The position numbers were made by a program, and so were the translations under genes. Source: Dimargaris cristalligena (lineage: Eukaryota; Kickxellomycota; Dimargaritomycetes; Dimargaritales; Dimargaritaceae). Taken from it: 41,548 nucleotides of DNA. The notes below the pieces were generated by a model that saw nothing but the letters and a program-made list of their open reading frames with translations, made no database searches and was not told where the DNA came from. The stretch spans positions 1-41,548 of the forward strand of contig JANBQC010000218.1 of the NCBI GenBank assembly GCA_027576995.1. The letters run 5' to 3'. This document shows positions 41,152 to 41,548 of this stretch, piece after piece. The first letter of the stretch is position 1. Every line of letters starts with the position of its first letter.

Positions 41152-41548
41152 TATGTATGGGATTTCACTGATAGAGGCGCCGGTAAAGTTATTAAATAAG
41201 ATATAAATATAAAAACCTATTCGGGCAGTAAAATATAAATAAGAAGGAGTAGTAGGAAATGTATCAAATAGTAGAATGAAAATAAACTATTCAAAATGAA
41301 ATAACCAATATCGAGTGGCTCAATACAGGATGTGCTCTTTTACAAAGTATCGCACGAGGAACAAAAAGACCGGGGATTAATGTTTATATTAGAAGTGGAT
41401 GGGTGGCAAACTCTAATGCAGTTTAGCCTAGAATATGTGGGTGAAATTCGGCCCAGCTATATAAGGGTTTGCATTATACGTGTATGGGAAAATACATGGG
41501 GAATGTATTTTTAACTAGTAATATTGGCCGAATTTAATGGATTTTTCG
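41152..41548. other. Upstream region of the Rax1-like gene and right-end repeat
   Basis: AT-rich DNA. A 60-codon frame (41332-41514) starts only with GTG and overlaps the repeat, so it is not called. The last ~95 bases repeat the left end of the window in direct orientation. Confidence 0.5.
41480..41548 (+). repeat. Right copy of a window-end repeat
   Basis: AGTAATATTGGCC (41517-41529) and AATGGATTTTTCG (41536-41548) match the left copy base for base, with the same six-base spacing. The window ends inside the repeat, so its full length is unknown. Confidence 0.65.

Noticed and set aside
1..41548. CRISPR arrays, prophage, insertion sequences and bacterial operons
   Set aside because: No regularly spaced repeats, transposase motifs or operon-like gene packing. 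Spliced genes and 5S rRNA features are eukaryotic.

Overview
The window looks like nuclear DNA of an early-diverging, filamentous-type fungus. Genes are compact, with no introns or a few introns of about 85-185 nt that begin GTAAGT, GTAGGT, GTAATT or similar. They are separated by long AT-richer spacers, and the coding strand is CT-rich just upstream of many starts. Fungal markers are ATP synthase subunit k (Atp19), a Rax1-type RGS membrane protein, a small Cys-rich protein with the fungal W-x-C-C-x-C zinc motif, and a dispersed single 5S rRNA gene. An MTA1-type adenine methyltransferase and a NELF-A homologue are absent from yeasts and point to a basal lineage (Zoopagomycota/Kickxellomycotina-like is my guess). 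The species cannot be read from the sequence.

Layout. 1-4.1 kb: an unassigned 252-aa protein (+) and a Cys-rich zinc protein (-). 4.1-13 kb: nearly 9 kb in which I find no convincing gene. 13-16.7 kb: a 1220-aa RhoGEF (-). 16.7-20 kb: spacer. 20-22.3 kb: ATP19 (-, two exons) and the MTA1-like methyltransferase (+, two exons). 23 kb: 5S rRNA (-). 23.5-24.7 kb: a secreted-looking C2HC zinc-finger protein (-) whose frame is interrupted by TGA exactly at a zinc-ligand position. 25.5-26.1 kb: membrane-segment-like reading frames, unresolved. 26.6-30.0 kb: a five-exon NELF-A homologue (-), divergent from CRIPT (+, 30.8 kb). 31.8-35.6 kb: a protein with an Abraxas-like MPN region, then twinfilin. 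36-37.8 kb: a KDM8/JMJD5-type JmjC hydroxylase. 38.4-39.7 kb: a sphingosine/diacylglycerol kinase. 39.9-41.2 kb: the Rax1-like RGS protein (-). A degenerate repeat occurs at both window ends.

There is no operon logic. Themes are transcription and chromatin (NELF-A, KDM8, MTA1-like), cortical actin and polarity (RhoGEF, twinfilin, Rax1-like) and lipid signalling. The most notable observations are the fungal NELF-A gene, the MTA1-type candidate 6mA methyltransferase, and the TGA at a zinc-finger cysteine position. All exon joins were derived by hand from splice signals, reading phase and family similarity; no search or transcript data were available.
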